Source: Rhodanobacter sp. UBA5168 (lineage in GTDB: Bacteria > Pseudomonadota > Gammaproteobacteria > Xanthomonadales > Rhodanobacteraceae). Taken from it: a DNA stretch of 24,710 nt. A model generated the notes under the pieces. That model searched no databases. It saw nothing but the letters and a program-made list of their open reading frames with translations, and had not been told where the DNA came from. This document shows, in pieces, positions 16,220 through 24,217 of this stretch. Position 1 is the first letter of the stretch, and every line of letters starts with the position of its first letter. The stretch covers positions 1 to 24,710 of the forward strand of contig DHXA01000024.1 of the NCBI GenBank assembly GCA_002413455.1, in the 5' to 3' direction. Made by a program: the position numbers and the translations under genes.

Positions 16220-16822
16220 ATGCAGCAGCAACCGATGAAGCAAAGCTTTATACGCTCAGGCGTGGATGCGATCGTGCGGATGTCGAGCACCCGCACCAAT
16301 TACTGGGCTGAACTCGGCGTGGATACCACGCTGGGCATGCTGCTGGTCGTCGAAGGCTGGCGGCTGCATGCCGGCAGCCCGCTGACCGCGTTGCTGGCCG
16401 TCGGACTGGGGCTGTTCGCCTTCAGCTTCATCGAGTACTTCTTCCATCGCTGGATGTTCCACACGCGGGTTCCGCTGTTCGAACAGGGTCACCGCACGCA
16501 TCACGAACAGCCGCTGGGCTACGACTCGCTGCCGTTCTTCCTGCCGGCGGTGGTGCTGCTTACGCTGGCCGGCATGTTCATGCTGATCATGCCCACGGGT
16601 TTCGCCCTGCTGATGGCTGGCGCAATCACCTTCGGCTACATCATCTACGGGTTGAGCCACTTCATCATCCACCACGTGCGCTTCAAGCATCCGTGGTTGC
16701 GCCGCTGGGCCGGCGCCCACCACGTGCACCACTATCACCCGGACAGCAACTTCGGCCTCACCACACCGCTGTGGGATGTGTTGCTGGGTACGCGTTACGT
16801 GCGACAAGCCAGAAAGATCTGA
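16220..16822 (+). CDS. Fatty acid hydroxylase/sterol desaturase-family membrane enzyme
   Basis: This encodes 200 residues from the ATG at 16220; an in-frame TTG at 16202 is less likely. The histidine clusters of the diiron fatty acid hydroxylase superfamily (PF04116) are visible: HRWMFH (76-81), HRTHH (91-95), a HFIIHHVRFKH block, and AHHVHHYHPDSNFG near the end. Several hydrophobic segments (about 38-50, 55-75, 105-140) place it in the inner membrane. The family hydroxylates or desaturates lipids with oxygen and two irons, for example 2-hydroxylation of acyl chains or carotenoid ring hydroxylation. Product is not predictable here. It ends 18 bases before the convergent small secreted protein gene. 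Confidence 0.9.
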   Translation: MQQQPMKQSFIRSGVDAIVRMSSTRTNYWAELGVDTTLGMLLVVEGWRLHAGSPLTALLAVGLGLFAFSFIEYFFHRWMFHTRVPLFEQGHRTHHEQPLGYDSLPFFLPAVVLLTLAGMFMLIMPTGFALLMAGAITFGYIIYGLSHFIIHHVRFKHPWLRRWAGAHHVHHYHPDSNFGLTTPLWDVLLGTRYVRQARKI

Positions 16823-16840
16823 GCACGCCAGGCATCGCGC

Positions 16841-17476
16841 TCACTGCACTGTCCTGCCGGACAGGCTGACTATCTCTGCAGGCTTCACGTTGATCCCGGT
16901 TCCGGTCCTATCCGGTACGAAATGCATCGGTACCAGATACAACTTGCCGCAGCTGCGTACGCTCCATTTCTCGTCCCACGCCATGCCCGGATCCTTTGGC
17001 GTGCCCGCGGGCAATACCGTATCGATCACATCGGACGGGCAGGATGAGCCGACCACCGCCATGGCGCTCGCCAACTGCTGCTTCGCGTCGCGCTGCAGCA
17101 GCGGAGAGGCGTATGAATCGCCAGGCAGCAACGCGTAGACCGATGGCGTGCCGTCCCTGAACGTCACGAAGGCGGTGTACCGGCGACTCTCTCCGCAGGC
17201 GACGCCCTCGGTCCGCTCGGTCCAGGCACCGCTGGCGATATGCCCGTTGGCGTCGAGCTGCAGCGGAACGAGCACCGTCGCGTGACTGCTGCTCATGTCC
17301 AGAGCGATCCGCGGACAGCGCGTCGACAAACCGCTCTCGTATTCCTGATAGACCTTCTGGACGGCCTGCTGATACAGGGAAAAATGGCGCATCTGGCCCA
17401 GTGCGTCCTGCCCGCTCGCTTGGGCAGCCAATGCACCGCTCATCGACACTGCGATAGCCGCAACCAATATACGCAT
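16841..17476 (-). CDS. Small secreted protein of unknown function
   Basis: This encodes 211 residues with a Sec signal peptide (MRILVAAIAVSMSGALAAQA) and no lipobox. The start is set by a strong ribosome site, AAGGAGG (17492-17486 on this strand), nine bases before the ATG at 17476. A second ATG at 17485 abuts this site and is not used. The mature part has four cysteines (in TRCPR, VACGE, SSCPS and RSCGK) that could form two disulfides in the periplasm. It ends with a strand-rich segment VKPAEIVSLSG. I do not recognise a family. It is the last gene of the - strand run and is separated from the YgjP-like gene by about 210 bases. Confidence 0.85.
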   Translation of the reverse strand: MRILVAAIAVSMSGALAAQASGQDALGQMRHFSLYQQAVQKVYQEYESGLSTRCPRIALDMSSSHATVLVPLQLDANGHIASGAWTERTEGVACGESRRYTAFVTFRDGTPSVYALLPGDSYASPLLQRDAKQQLASAMAVVGSSCPSDVIDTVLPAGTPKDPGMAWDEKWSVRSCGKLYLVPMHFVPDRTGTGINVKPAEIVSLSGRTVQ

Positions 17477-17631
17477 CACGAACATCCTCCTTGACTGACT
17501 TCAGAATGCGGCATCCGGACCTCGCGACACGCCATGGCCGTTCACGCAGCGCATCATCGTACGCAACCGGGCGTTGCACGACTATCGCTGCATCAACACG
17601 CTGTTTGTAGTCTTCGACCTGACTTCTCTGA

Positions 17632-17666
17632 GGGTCCGCGGGTACAGGAGTACAACATCGCGACCC
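17632..17666. repeat. Imperfect stem-loop between two - strand genes
   Basis: GGGTCCGCG (17632-17640) pairs with CGCGACCC (17659-17666), with one bulged C. Inside is a smaller GTAC-AGGA-GTAC hairpin (17642-17653). It lies 24 bases past the stop of the YgjP-like gene on the - strand. It has no T-run on either side, so it is not a classic terminator. The rest of 17493-17689 shows no gene or promoter that I can support. Confidence 0.35.
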
Positions 17667-17689
17667 CTCTCACCCGATGGGCGCGGGCG

Positions 17690-18499
17690 TCAATCGGCAA
17701 CGTCATCGATCAGGCGATCGAGTTCGGACTTCAGGATGGCGCCGTGCTGGCGCAGCCAGTTGCGTTGCTCGCGCCAGTCTGGAAACAGGTGTTCCACCTG
17801 CACCCAGAATCGCGGCGAATGGTTGCGTACCTTGAGGTGACACAGCTCGTGTACCAGCACGTAGCGCAGCGCGGCCGGAGGTGCCAGCGCCAACGCCAGA
17901 TCGAGGTTGATGCGGTCACGGGTGTCGAGGCTGCCCCACAGGCTTTTCATCGGGCGGATCTTCAGCGCGGTCGGCGCCAGCCCGAGCTGCGGCACGTAGC
18001 TGGCCAGCCAGCGCGAGACGTCGCGGCGGATCAAGGCTTCCAGATGCGAGGCGAGCAGGCCGCGGGCAATCGGCAGCGCGCGGGTATGCGGGCGCGGGAT
18101 CACCAGGGTCAACCCGGTCTCATGCGGTTCGATCTTCGGGTAGGCACCTTCAGCCCAGTCCAGCTCGGCCAGCTCGCCGCGCAAGGGGAACGTGCACGGA
18201 TAGCCCACGCGCAGCGGCGGCAGCGGCTTCACGATCAGGTTCAGCTCGTCGAGCTTCTGCTCCAGCCAGTCGGCGTGGCTGCGCAGGAATGCGCTGACCT
18301 GGGCCGGATGGGTACCGTTGGGGTAGGTCACCCGGGCGCCCTTGGCCGTGATGGTGAGGCGCAGCCGGCGCGCGCGCGGATGGGCGGCCTTCAGCACCCG
18401 AATGATGCTGCCGCCCACCGTCGCCAGTTCCAGCCAATCGCCTTCCAGATGCTGCGCCATGACCCTGCCGTTGGCACCTCGCCCTAGTTTGGTGAACAT
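17690..18499 (-). CDS. YgjP-like zinc metallopeptidase-domain protein (DUF45)
   Basis: This encodes 269 residues from the ATG at 18499; an in-frame ATG at 18460 and a GTG at 18514 are alternatives, and the first about 15 residues are not conserved in type. The hallmark is HELCH (217-221) followed by LKVRNHSPRFW with His227, the zinc site of the YgjP/DUF45 family (related to SprT-like and M48 proteins). Upstream is the strand-rich N-terminal part (RLRLTITAKGARVTYP) and the MKSLWGSLDTRDRINLDLALA block common to the family. The substrate and pathway are unknown; the E. coli relative is a small cytoplasmic protein. It lies on the same strand 79 bases downstream of rdgC. Confidence 0.9.
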   Translation of the reverse strand: MFTKLGRGANGRVMAQHLEGDWLELATVGGSIIRVLKAAHPRARRLRLTITAKGARVTYPNGTHPAQVSAFLRSHADWLEQKLDELNLIVKPLPPLRVGYPCTFPLRGELAELDWAEGAYPKIEPHETGLTLVIPRPHTRALPIARGLLASHLEALIRRDVSRWLASYVPQLGLAPTALKIRPMKSLWGSLDTRDRINLDLALALAPPAALRYVLVHELCHLKVRNHSPRFWVQVEHLFPDWREQRNWLRQHGAILKSELDRLIDDVAD

Positions 18500-18578
18500 G
18501 GGGGAAATCCGCACCGTCTGCGACGGCCGGACACCCAGTATGGCGCGCAGGACAGTGAAACGGGAATGGATTTTTCGT

Positions 18579-19496
18579 TCAGCTGTCCGCCGGACGAGGC
18601 AGGCCGAACCATTCCTCGAGCTTGCCCAGCAGGCGCTCCAGTTCCAGCGTCAGCAGGGCGAAACTGGCGTCCAGCTCGGCCTGGGCGTCCTGCTGGCTGT
18701 CGCCCAGCTCGTCCATCACCACATCCAGGAACTTCAGCTTGCGGATGATCAGGTCCTCGCCCAGCACGAAGCTGATGCGATCGTCGAAGGTCAGCCCCAG
18801 CAGAAACACCTGCTTGCCGTTGCGCAGGTGCTCCTTGACCTCCTCGGCGTCCAGATCCTGCCGGCGGCAGCGGGCGATCGCGCCGGTGGCGGTGGCCGGG
18901 TCGCGCAGCTCGCATTCGTCGCCCAGGGCCAGCCCGGCGGGCAGGTTGCCAGTGGCCAGCCAGTCGGTCATCAGCACGCGTGGGCCTTCCTCCGGTGCCA
19001 GCGGCACCGCCGGAAAGCTGCCCAGCGCCTCGCGGATCTGGGTCAACGCGTTCTCGGCCGACTTGCGGCTGGAGGTGTCCAGTACCAGCCAGCCGTTTTT
19101 CCTGTCGACATAGGCCGACATGCGCGAGTTGCGCACGAACGCGCGCGGCAGCAGCTCGGTCAGCAGGTCCTCCTTGATCCGCTTGCGCTCGCGGCCGCCG
19201 ACCTTGCGGCCTTCCTCTTCGGCGATCTTCTGCACCTTGCGATGCAATTCGTCGTTGATCACGGCGGCCGGCAGCAGTTTGTCCTCGCCGCCGACGGTGA
19301 GCAGGGTGCACTGCTTCACCGTATGCGTGAGCGGCTCGGCCTCGCCGCGACCGACCGGCGGCACGAAACCCTTGGTGAACATCTCCAGTGGCCCGCACGG
19401 CCGCAGCCGGTGTTCGGCCAGCGCTTCGTCGAGTCGGTTCAGATCGGTGGCCACGGTGGGGGAAAAGCGGAACAGCGTGAGATTGCGAAAGAACAT
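18579..19496 (-). CDS. rdgC: Recombination-associated protein RdgC
   Basis: This encodes 305 residues, the normal length. RdgC is a ring-forming DNA-binding protein of the nucleoid that limits RecA activity. Characteristic blocks are the N-terminal FRNLTLFRF, CGPLEMFTKGFVPP, EDKLLPAAVINDEL, KNGWLVLDTSSRKSAE, LMTDWLATGNLPAGLALGDECEL and the C-terminal LERLLGKLEEWFGL. The start ATG at 19496 leads directly into the family's first strand. It lies between the aminotransferase gene, 95 bases upstream and separated by a REP-like palindrome, and the YgjP-like gene. Confidence 0.97.
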   Translation of the reverse strand: MFFRNLTLFRFSPTVATDLNRLDEALAEHRLRPCGPLEMFTKGFVPPVGRGEAEPLTHTVKQCTLLTVGGEDKLLPAAVINDELHRKVQKIAEEEGRKVGGRERKRIKEDLLTELLPRAFVRNSRMSAYVDRKNGWLVLDTSSRKSAENALTQIREALGSFPAVPLAPEEGPRVLMTDWLATGNLPAGLALGDECELRDPATATGAIARCRRQDLDAEEVKEHLRNGKQVFLLGLTFDDRISFVLGEDLIIRKLKFLDVVMDELGDSQQDAQAELDASFALLTLELERLLGKLEEWFGLPRPADS

Positions 19497-19541
19497 TCAA
19501 TATCCGGATGAGGTGCGGCCCGAAGGCGGGTTTGCTTGATG

Positions 19542-19567
19542 GTCACTCCGGCGCAAGCCGGAATGAC
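19542..19567. repeat. REP-like palindromic element
   Basis: GTCACTCCGGC (19542-19552) and GCCGGAATGAC (19557-19567) form an 11-bp stem with one mismatch around GCAA. It resembles the GTCATTCCGGC...GCCGGAATGAC palindromes scattered in intergenic DNA of many proteobacteria. It sits in the gap between the rdgC start and the aminotransferase stop and could stop transcription or stabilise the upstream message. I saw only one copy here. Confidence 0.65.
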
Positions 19568-19591
19568 TGCGTGATGATTGGCCCGCCGCGA

Positions 19592-20794
19592 TCAGCCGCT
19601 GACGGCCGCCACGGCGGCGGCCACGGTGTCGAGGTTGCTGCGGTTGAGCGCGGCCACGCAGATGCGGCCGCTGTCGAGCGCGTAGATCGCATACTCGTCG
19701 CGCAGCCGATGCACCTGCGCCTTGCTCAGGCCGGAATAGGAAAACATGCCGGCCTGCCGGTTGATGAAGCCGAAATCCGGCGCACCCAGTGCAGCCAGCT
19801 TGTCGACGAAACCCGCGCGCATCGCGTGGATGCGCGAACGCATCTCGCCCAGCTCCTGCTCCCAGCGCCCGCGCAGCTCGGTGCTGCCAAGTACGCCGGC
19901 AACCAGGCTGGCGCCGTGTGTGGAGGGGCTTGAATAGTTCGCGCGAATGGTCTGCTTGATCTTCGACAGCAGCCGCGCCGCCTCGTCGCGATCGGCGCCG
20001 ACCATCGACAGCGCGCCGACCCGCTCGCCGTACAGCGAGAACGATTTGGAATACGAGTTGGCGACCACGAACGCCTCGATCCCCGATGCCTCCAGCAGGC
20101 GCACCGCGGTGGCGTCCTGCTCGATGCCCTGGTCGAAACCCTGATAGGCCATGTCGACGAACGGTAGCAGCCGGCGCTCCTGCAACAGCGCGATGACCTG
20201 CCGCCATTGCGCCGCATCGAGATCCACACCGGTCGGGTTGTGGCAGCACGCATGCAGCAGCACCACGGTGCCGGGCGCAAGCCGGCCCAGATCCTCCAGC
20301 ATGCCGGCGAAATCCAGGCCATGGCTGGGCGAATCGTAGTAACGGTAATCGAGCAGCTCGAAGCCGGCCGTGCGGAACACCACATGATGGTTGCCCCAGC
20401 TCGGATTGCTGATTGCGATTTTCGCGCCGGCGCCGGCCACCTGCTTCAGCAGATCGGCCGCCACACGCAACGCCGCGCTGCCGCCGATGGTCTGCGCGGT
20501 CGCCACGCGACCGGCTGCCAGCAGCGACGATTCGCCACCGAACAGCAACTGCTGGGTGAGCCGGTTGTACGCCGCCAGGCCGTCGATCGGCAGGTAGCCC
20601 CGCGGCTTGCCCGCCGTGACCAGCGCCCGCTCCACTTCATGCACCGTCGGCAGCAGCGGGATGCGGCCCTGCTCGTCGATATAGATGCCCACACCCAGGT
20701 TGATCTTGCCGGGGCGGGAATCGGCCAGATAGGTCTCGGTCAGGCCCAGGATCGGATCGCCCAGGGCCATTTCAACGGATGCAAAGAAGGACAC
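19592..20794 (-). CDS. Class I (aspartate/aromatic) aminotransferase
   Basis: This encodes 400 residues starting at a GTG (20794), which gives the family-type N-terminus (M)SFFASVEMALGDPILGL. An open extension upstream to 20947 overlaps ttcA and lacks family residues. PLP-binding residues are all visible: the Trp in NPSWGNHH, Asn in CHNPTG, Asp/Tyr in DMAYQGF, and Lys250 in SYSKSFSLYGERVG; an Arg near the C-terminus in SGRICVAAL would hold the substrate carboxylate. It matches the AspC/TyrB group, which exchanges aspartate, tyrosine or phenylalanine with 2-oxoglutarate; which substrate dominates cannot be told, so I give no symbol. ttcA ends 34 bases upstream on the same strand and is probably co-transcribed. 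Confidence 0.95.
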   Translation of the reverse strand: MSFFASVEMALGDPILGLTETYLADSRPGKINLGVGIYIDEQGRIPLLPTVHEVERALVTAGKPRGYLPIDGLAAYNRLTQQLLFGGESSLLAAGRVATAQTIGGSAALRVAADLLKQVAGAGAKIAISNPSWGNHHVVFRTAGFELLDYRYYDSPSHGLDFAGMLEDLGRLAPGTVVLLHACCHNPTGVDLDAAQWRQVIALLQERRLLPFVDMAYQGFDQGIEQDATAVRLLEASGIEAFVVANSYSKSFSLYGERVGALSMVGADRDEAARLLSKIKQTIRANYSSPSTHGASLVAGVLGSTELRGRWEQELGEMRSRIHAMRAGFVDKLAALGAPDFGFINRQAGMFSYSGLSKAQVHRLRDEYAIYALDSGRICVAALNRSNLDTVAAAVAAVSG

Positions 20795-20828
20795 GGCGGT
20801 TACTCGACAGGTAGAGAGAACGGAATAT

Positions 20829-21689
20829 TCAAGCTTGCGCGGCCGCGGTCTCATCCGCTGCGTCGACCAGCCACGCGGGCGATGCAGCTTGCGCGCCCAG
20901 CGTGAAGTCGAACAGCTGGCGATCGGCCAGTTGCGAGGGTGACACATGGCCCAGCGCGCGAAAGATGTTCTCGCTGCGCCCGGGCTGCAGTTGTTCCCAT
21001 TCGGCCAGCATGCGCTGCACCGCCTTGCGTTGCAGGTGGTCCTGCGAGCCGCACAGGTTGCACGGGATGATCGGGAAATGTTGATTCAGTGCATAGGCGG
21101 CAATGTCGCTTTCGCGGCAATACGCCAGCGGCCGGATCACCACGTGGCGGCCGTCGTCCGAGCGCAGCTTGGGCGGCATCGCCTTCAGCTGCGCCTGATA
21201 GAACATGTTGAGGAAGAACGTGGCAAGGATGTCGTCGCGATGATGGCCCAGCGCGATCTTCGTGATGCCGTTCGCGGCGGCCCACGAATACAGCGCGCCA
21301 CGGCGCAATCGCGAACACAGGCTGCACATGGTCTTGCCGGCCGGGATCACCCGCATCACCGTGCTGTAGGTGTCCTGTTCGATGATGTGGAACGGCACAC
21401 CGCGCGCAGTCAGGTAACCGGGCAACACATGCCCGGGGAAATCCGGCTGCTTCTGGTCCAGGTTCACCGCGATCAGCCCGAAGCGCACCGGCGCCCTCGC
21501 CTGCAGCTGCAGCAGCATGTCCAGCAAGGTGTAGGAATCCTTGCCGCCGGACAGGCACACCATCACCTTGTCGCCGTCTTCGATCATGCCGAAATCGCCG
21601 ATCGCCTGGCCGACCTGGCGACGCAGGCGCCTGGCCAGTTTGTCGGCCTCGGCAGCCGGCGCAGGGGTAGGTTCGGGCTGGGCTGACAT
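20829..21689 (-). CDS. ttcA: tRNA 2-thiocytidine(32) synthetase TtcA
   Basis: This encodes 286 residues from the ATG at 21689 (MSAQPEP). In-frame starts at 21719 and 21755 extend it with Arg/Gly-rich sequence of no known role. TtcA thiolates cytidine 32 of some tRNAs using an iron-sulphur cluster and ATP. The PP-loop SGGKDS is at 47-52; the cluster cysteines are in CSLC (122-125), with another CNLC (210-213). The ALGHHRDD block (146-153) is also characteristic. Cytoplasmic. It heads a - strand run followed by the aminotransferase, and it is divergent from the YdcH-like gene with a 110-base gap that must hold both promoters. Confidence 0.97.
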   Translation of the reverse strand: MSAQPEPTPAPAAEADKLARRLRRQVGQAIGDFGMIEDGDKVMVCLSGGKDSYTLLDMLLQLQARAPVRFGLIAVNLDQKQPDFPGHVLPGYLTARGVPFHIIEQDTYSTVMRVIPAGKTMCSLCSRLRRGALYSWAAANGITKIALGHHRDDILATFFLNMFYQAQLKAMPPKLRSDDGRHVVIRPLAYCRESDIAAYALNQHFPIIPCNLCGSQDHLQRKAVQRMLAEWEQLQPGRSENIFRALGHVSPSQLADRQLFDFTLGAQAASPAWLVDAADETAAAQA

Positions 21690-21799
21690 GACGACCGATC
21701 GGGCAGAAGGAACCCCCATTGTAGCGGCCCGGCCGCCCGGCTTCCGAACCGGCAAACCGCGTTAGACTAGAAGAACCGCCCCAAGCCGCCGCTATCGCC

Positions 21800-22006
21800 A
21801 TGCAGGTTCAGGATCACGCCGAAATCGTCCATCTTCTGGCCGAGCTGCGGATGGAGCATCGCGACCTGGATGTGGTGATCGTGCAGCTGACCAACGTGAT
21901 CGGTCGCGACGAGCTGCAGCTGACGCGGCTGAAGAAACGCAAGCTGCTGCTGAAGGACAATATCGCGCGGCTCGAGAGCAAGCTGATCCCCGATCTCGAC
22001 GCCTGA
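21800..22006 (+). CDS. YdcH-like small protein (DUF465)
   Basis: This encodes 68 residues predicted to be one long helical hairpin: EIVHLLAELRMEHRDLDVVI, then DELQLTRLKKRKLLLKDNIARLESKL. The EH-x-x-LD and LKK-x-KL-x-LKD patterns match DUF465 (YdcH). Function is unknown. No ribosome site is evident before the ATG; a TAGACT element (21762-21767) could be its -10 box. It is divergent from ttcA and 23 bases upstream of the acetyltransferase gene on the same strand. Confidence 0.88.
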   Translation: MQVQDHAEIVHLLAELRMEHRDLDVVIVQLTNVIGRDELQLTRLKKRKLLLKDNIARLESKLIPDLDA

Positions 22007-22029
22007 GCCCCCGCCAACCCGGACGTTCG

Positions 22030-22629
22030 ATGAACCCGTTCACTCCGATCCGCCTGCAGGACGATTACGTCGTGCTGGAGCCGCTGCGCCTGGAACATGC
22101 GCCGGCACTGGAAATGGCCGCCGCCGACGGCGAGCTGTGGAACCTGACGGTCACCAGCGTGCCGCCTCCGGGCCACGCCCGCAGCTACGTCGAAAAAGCG
22201 CTGCAAGGTCAGGCTGCCGGAGACATGCTGCCGTTCGCCGTGCGCGAGGCCGGTAGCGGCGAGATCGTCGGCAGCACCCGCTATTACGAGATCGATGCCG
22301 AACTGCCGCGCCTTGCCATCGGCTACACCTGGTACGCCAGACGCTGGCAGAAAAGTCACCTCAATACCGCCTGCAAGCGCCTGTTGCTGGAACACGCCTT
22401 CGAGGTGCTCCACTGCGTGGCGGTGGCGTTTCACTCCGATGAGCAGAACGAGGATTCGCAACGCGCCATCGAGCGCCTTGGCGCCCGGCGCGAAGGCGTG
22501 CTGCGCGCCCACAGACGCCGCACCGATGGCAGCCTGCGCAATACCGTCTGCTTCAGCATCGTGGCGGATGAGTGGCCCCAGGTGGGTAGCTGGCTGGATA
22601 TGCGCCTGAGCCGGCTCGCCACGCGCTGA
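22030..22629 (+). CDS. GNAT-family N-acetyltransferase (RimJ/RimL-like)
   Basis: This encodes 199 residues of the Acetyltransf_3 type. The N-terminal strand and helix (DYVVLEPLRLEHAPALEMAAAD) precede the core strand GEIVGSTRYYEID, the TWYARRWQKSHLNTACKRLLLEHAF block and the SQRAIERLGARREGVLRAH block that form the acetyl-CoA site, then an RNTVCFSIV end strand. Relatives acetylate protein N-termini, aminoacyl compounds or small amines; the target is not predictable. It is probably transcribed with the YdcH-like gene. Its stop lies only three bases from the convergent pssA stop. Confidence 0.93.
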   Translation: MNPFTPIRLQDDYVVLEPLRLEHAPALEMAAADGELWNLTVTSVPPPGHARSYVEKALQGQAAGDMLPFAVREAGSGEIVGSTRYYEIDAELPRLAIGYTWYARRWQKSHLNTACKRLLLEHAFEVLHCVAVAFHSDEQNEDSQRAIERLGARREGVLRAHRRRTDGSLRNTVCFSIVADEWPQVGSWLDMRLSRLATR

Positions 22630-22632
22630 GCC

Positions 22633-24033
22633 TCACAGCAGCCGATTGACCAGACGGTCGAGCCGGGTGCGGTTGAGCCGCTTGAGCTGCTTGCGCACCA
22701 CCGCCGGATAATGCCGCGGGCTTTCCAGGGCGTGGTAATCGGACAGCCGTGTGGCATGCCGTTTCAACGCCGCCCACTCGGCCTGATGTTTCGCGTGCAG
22801 CAGCCGTGCGGGGTCGCGCACCACCAGCCCATTCTCCAGATCCAGCGTCCACGCCCGGGGGTTGAGGTTGTTGCCGGTCAGCACCGCCACGTCATCATCG
22901 ACGAACAGGCCTTTCAGGTGGTAACTGTTGTCGCCGTCGTGCCACAGGTGAATGTTCAGCTGGCCACTGGCGATGTGCGCGCGATGCGCTCGCGCGAAGC
23001 GGCGCAGGTTGTTTTCGTACAGGTAGGGCAGCAGGCCGATCGTCTTGAACGGCTGCCCCGGCGGAATATAGAAATCGTTGGCGGTCTTGTCGCCGACCAT
23101 GATGTCGATCGTGCAGCCACGACGCAGCAGCTGGCCCAGCACCAGCCGCACCGGCCGCGGCAGATTGAAGTACGGCGTCAGCAGGATCAGCCGCTCACGC
23201 GTACCGCGCAACACCGCCAGCAATGCTTCGTTGAGCGCATTGTCGCTGCGCCCGAAACCCGGCAGCGGCGTGACCGCCACATCGGCCGGCCCCAGCGCAT
23301 CGCAGGGCACCTCATAGGCGGCGCGCTGCAGATCCTGGCGGAACTCACGGATCGCCGGCTGCAACATGCGCGTGGCGGGCACGTCGGCCACGTTCAACCG
23401 GCGCACCGCGTCGCTGCCGAGGAAATGACGCTGCACGAACGCTGCCATGGCATCGGCCAGCCCGCGATGCCGCAGCAGATGGTAGCGATCGAGTCGATAG
23501 CGTCCGTGCTGCATCAGGTAGACATCGTTGAGGCTGGCGCCGCTGTACAGCACGGCGTCGTCGATCACGAAACCTTTCAAGTGCAGTACGCCCAGCAGCT
23601 CGCGCCCCTGTACGGGCACACCGTAGATGTCCACGCCCGGTCCCAGCCGCGCGGCATACTCGCGGTACATGCCCGCATTGCCAGCGCTTTTCTGCTTGCC
23701 GATCAATCCGCGTTGCGCGCGGTGCCAGTCGACGAAAAGCGAGACCTGCAGCGCGGGATGTCGCGCCTTCGCCGCATACAGCGCATCGAGCACCTCGCGG
23801 CCACCGTCGTCGTCCTGCAGGTACAAGGTCACGATCACGATGCGGCGGGTGGCCTGCGCGACAAGTTGCAGCAGCGTCTGGCGGAATGCCGCGGGGTCGG
23901 GCAAAACCGTGATGGCGCTGGCCGGCACCGCGAAGCATGGCGAGCCGTCCGGCGCCGCGGATGTCTTCGGCTTGCGCCGGAACGGCAGCATGCGGCGTGC
24001 GAGGCGACCGGACGTGTTGATCAGCGTGTTCAT
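22633..24033 (-). CDS. pssA: CDP-diacylglycerol-serine O-phosphatidyltransferase PssA (PLD-superfamily type)
   Basis: This encodes 466 residues from the ATG at 24033; the frame is open upstream to 24348 but that part runs over the terminator and lacks family similarity. PssA makes phosphatidylserine from CDP-diacylglycerol and serine, the step before phosphatidylethanolamine. The two phospholipase D-type motifs are visible: HLKGFVIDDAVLYSGASLND (His151, Lys153) and YHLKGLFVDDDVAVLTGNNLN (His372, Lys374). Further blocks match E. coli PssA closely, among them LYLQDDDGGREVLDALY, VDWHRAQRG, VGDKTANDFYIPP and LPYLYENNLRRF, and the end RLDRLVNRLL. It is the gammaproteobacterial, peripheral-membrane type rather than the small integral-membrane type. 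With plsB at the left, two central phospholipid enzymes lie within 25 kb. Confidence 0.96.
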   Translation of the reverse strand: MNTLINTSGRLARRMLPFRRKPKTSAAPDGSPCFAVPASAITVLPDPAAFRQTLLQLVAQATRRIVIVTLYLQDDDGGREVLDALYAAKARHPALQVSLFVDWHRAQRGLIGKQKSAGNAGMYREYAARLGPGVDIYGVPVQGRELLGVLHLKGFVIDDAVLYSGASLNDVYLMQHGRYRLDRYHLLRHRGLADAMAAFVQRHFLGSDAVRRLNVADVPATRMLQPAIREFRQDLQRAAYEVPCDALGPADVAVTPLPGFGRSDNALNEALLAVLRGTRERLILLTPYFNLPRPVRLVLGQLLRRGCTIDIMVGDKTANDFYIPPGQPFKTIGLLPYLYENNLRRFARAHRAHIASGQLNIHLWHDGDNSYHLKGLFVDDDVAVLTGNNLNPRAWTLDLENGLVVRDPARLLHAKHQAEWAALKRHATRLSDYHALESPRHYPAVVRKQLKRLNRTRLDRLVNRLL

Positions 24034-24170
24034 GGCGACATCGGTGAAACGACAGCGCCCATCATCGCAAACCCTCGCGGATGCGCCTACCGGCAGGCTT
24101 GCTCCGCGCTGCGGGGGGCGCCCTTGCCAGTCGGGTACGCCATGTGGGCGGCACCCTCCATGAAAACGAA

Positions 24171-24192
24171 AAAGGTGCCGAGTGGCACCTTT
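24171..24192 (-). terminator. Rho-independent terminator of the DUF4156 lipoprotein gene
   Basis: AAAGGTGCC (24171-24179) and GGCACCTTT (24184-24192) form a perfect 9-bp stem with a four-base loop. Read on the - strand the 3' arm ends in a TTTTT run followed by CGTTTTC, 25 bases after the gene's stop at 24218. This separates the lipoprotein from pssA. The remaining gap 24034-24165 must hold the pssA promoter, but I see no clear match. Confidence 0.8.
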
Positions 24193-24217
24193 CACGAAAT
24201 GCGGATGTCGCCGCCGC

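Noticed and set aside
20795..20947. N-terminal extension of the aminotransferase reading frame
   Set aside because: The extension overlaps ttcA and is Arg/Pro-rich. The GTG at 20794 gives the standard N-terminus of the family.
22627..22635. Near-touching convergent stops of the acetyltransferase and pssA genes as a possible overlap or frameshift
   Set aside because: Both proteins have complete family-type C-termini, so this is just tight packing.
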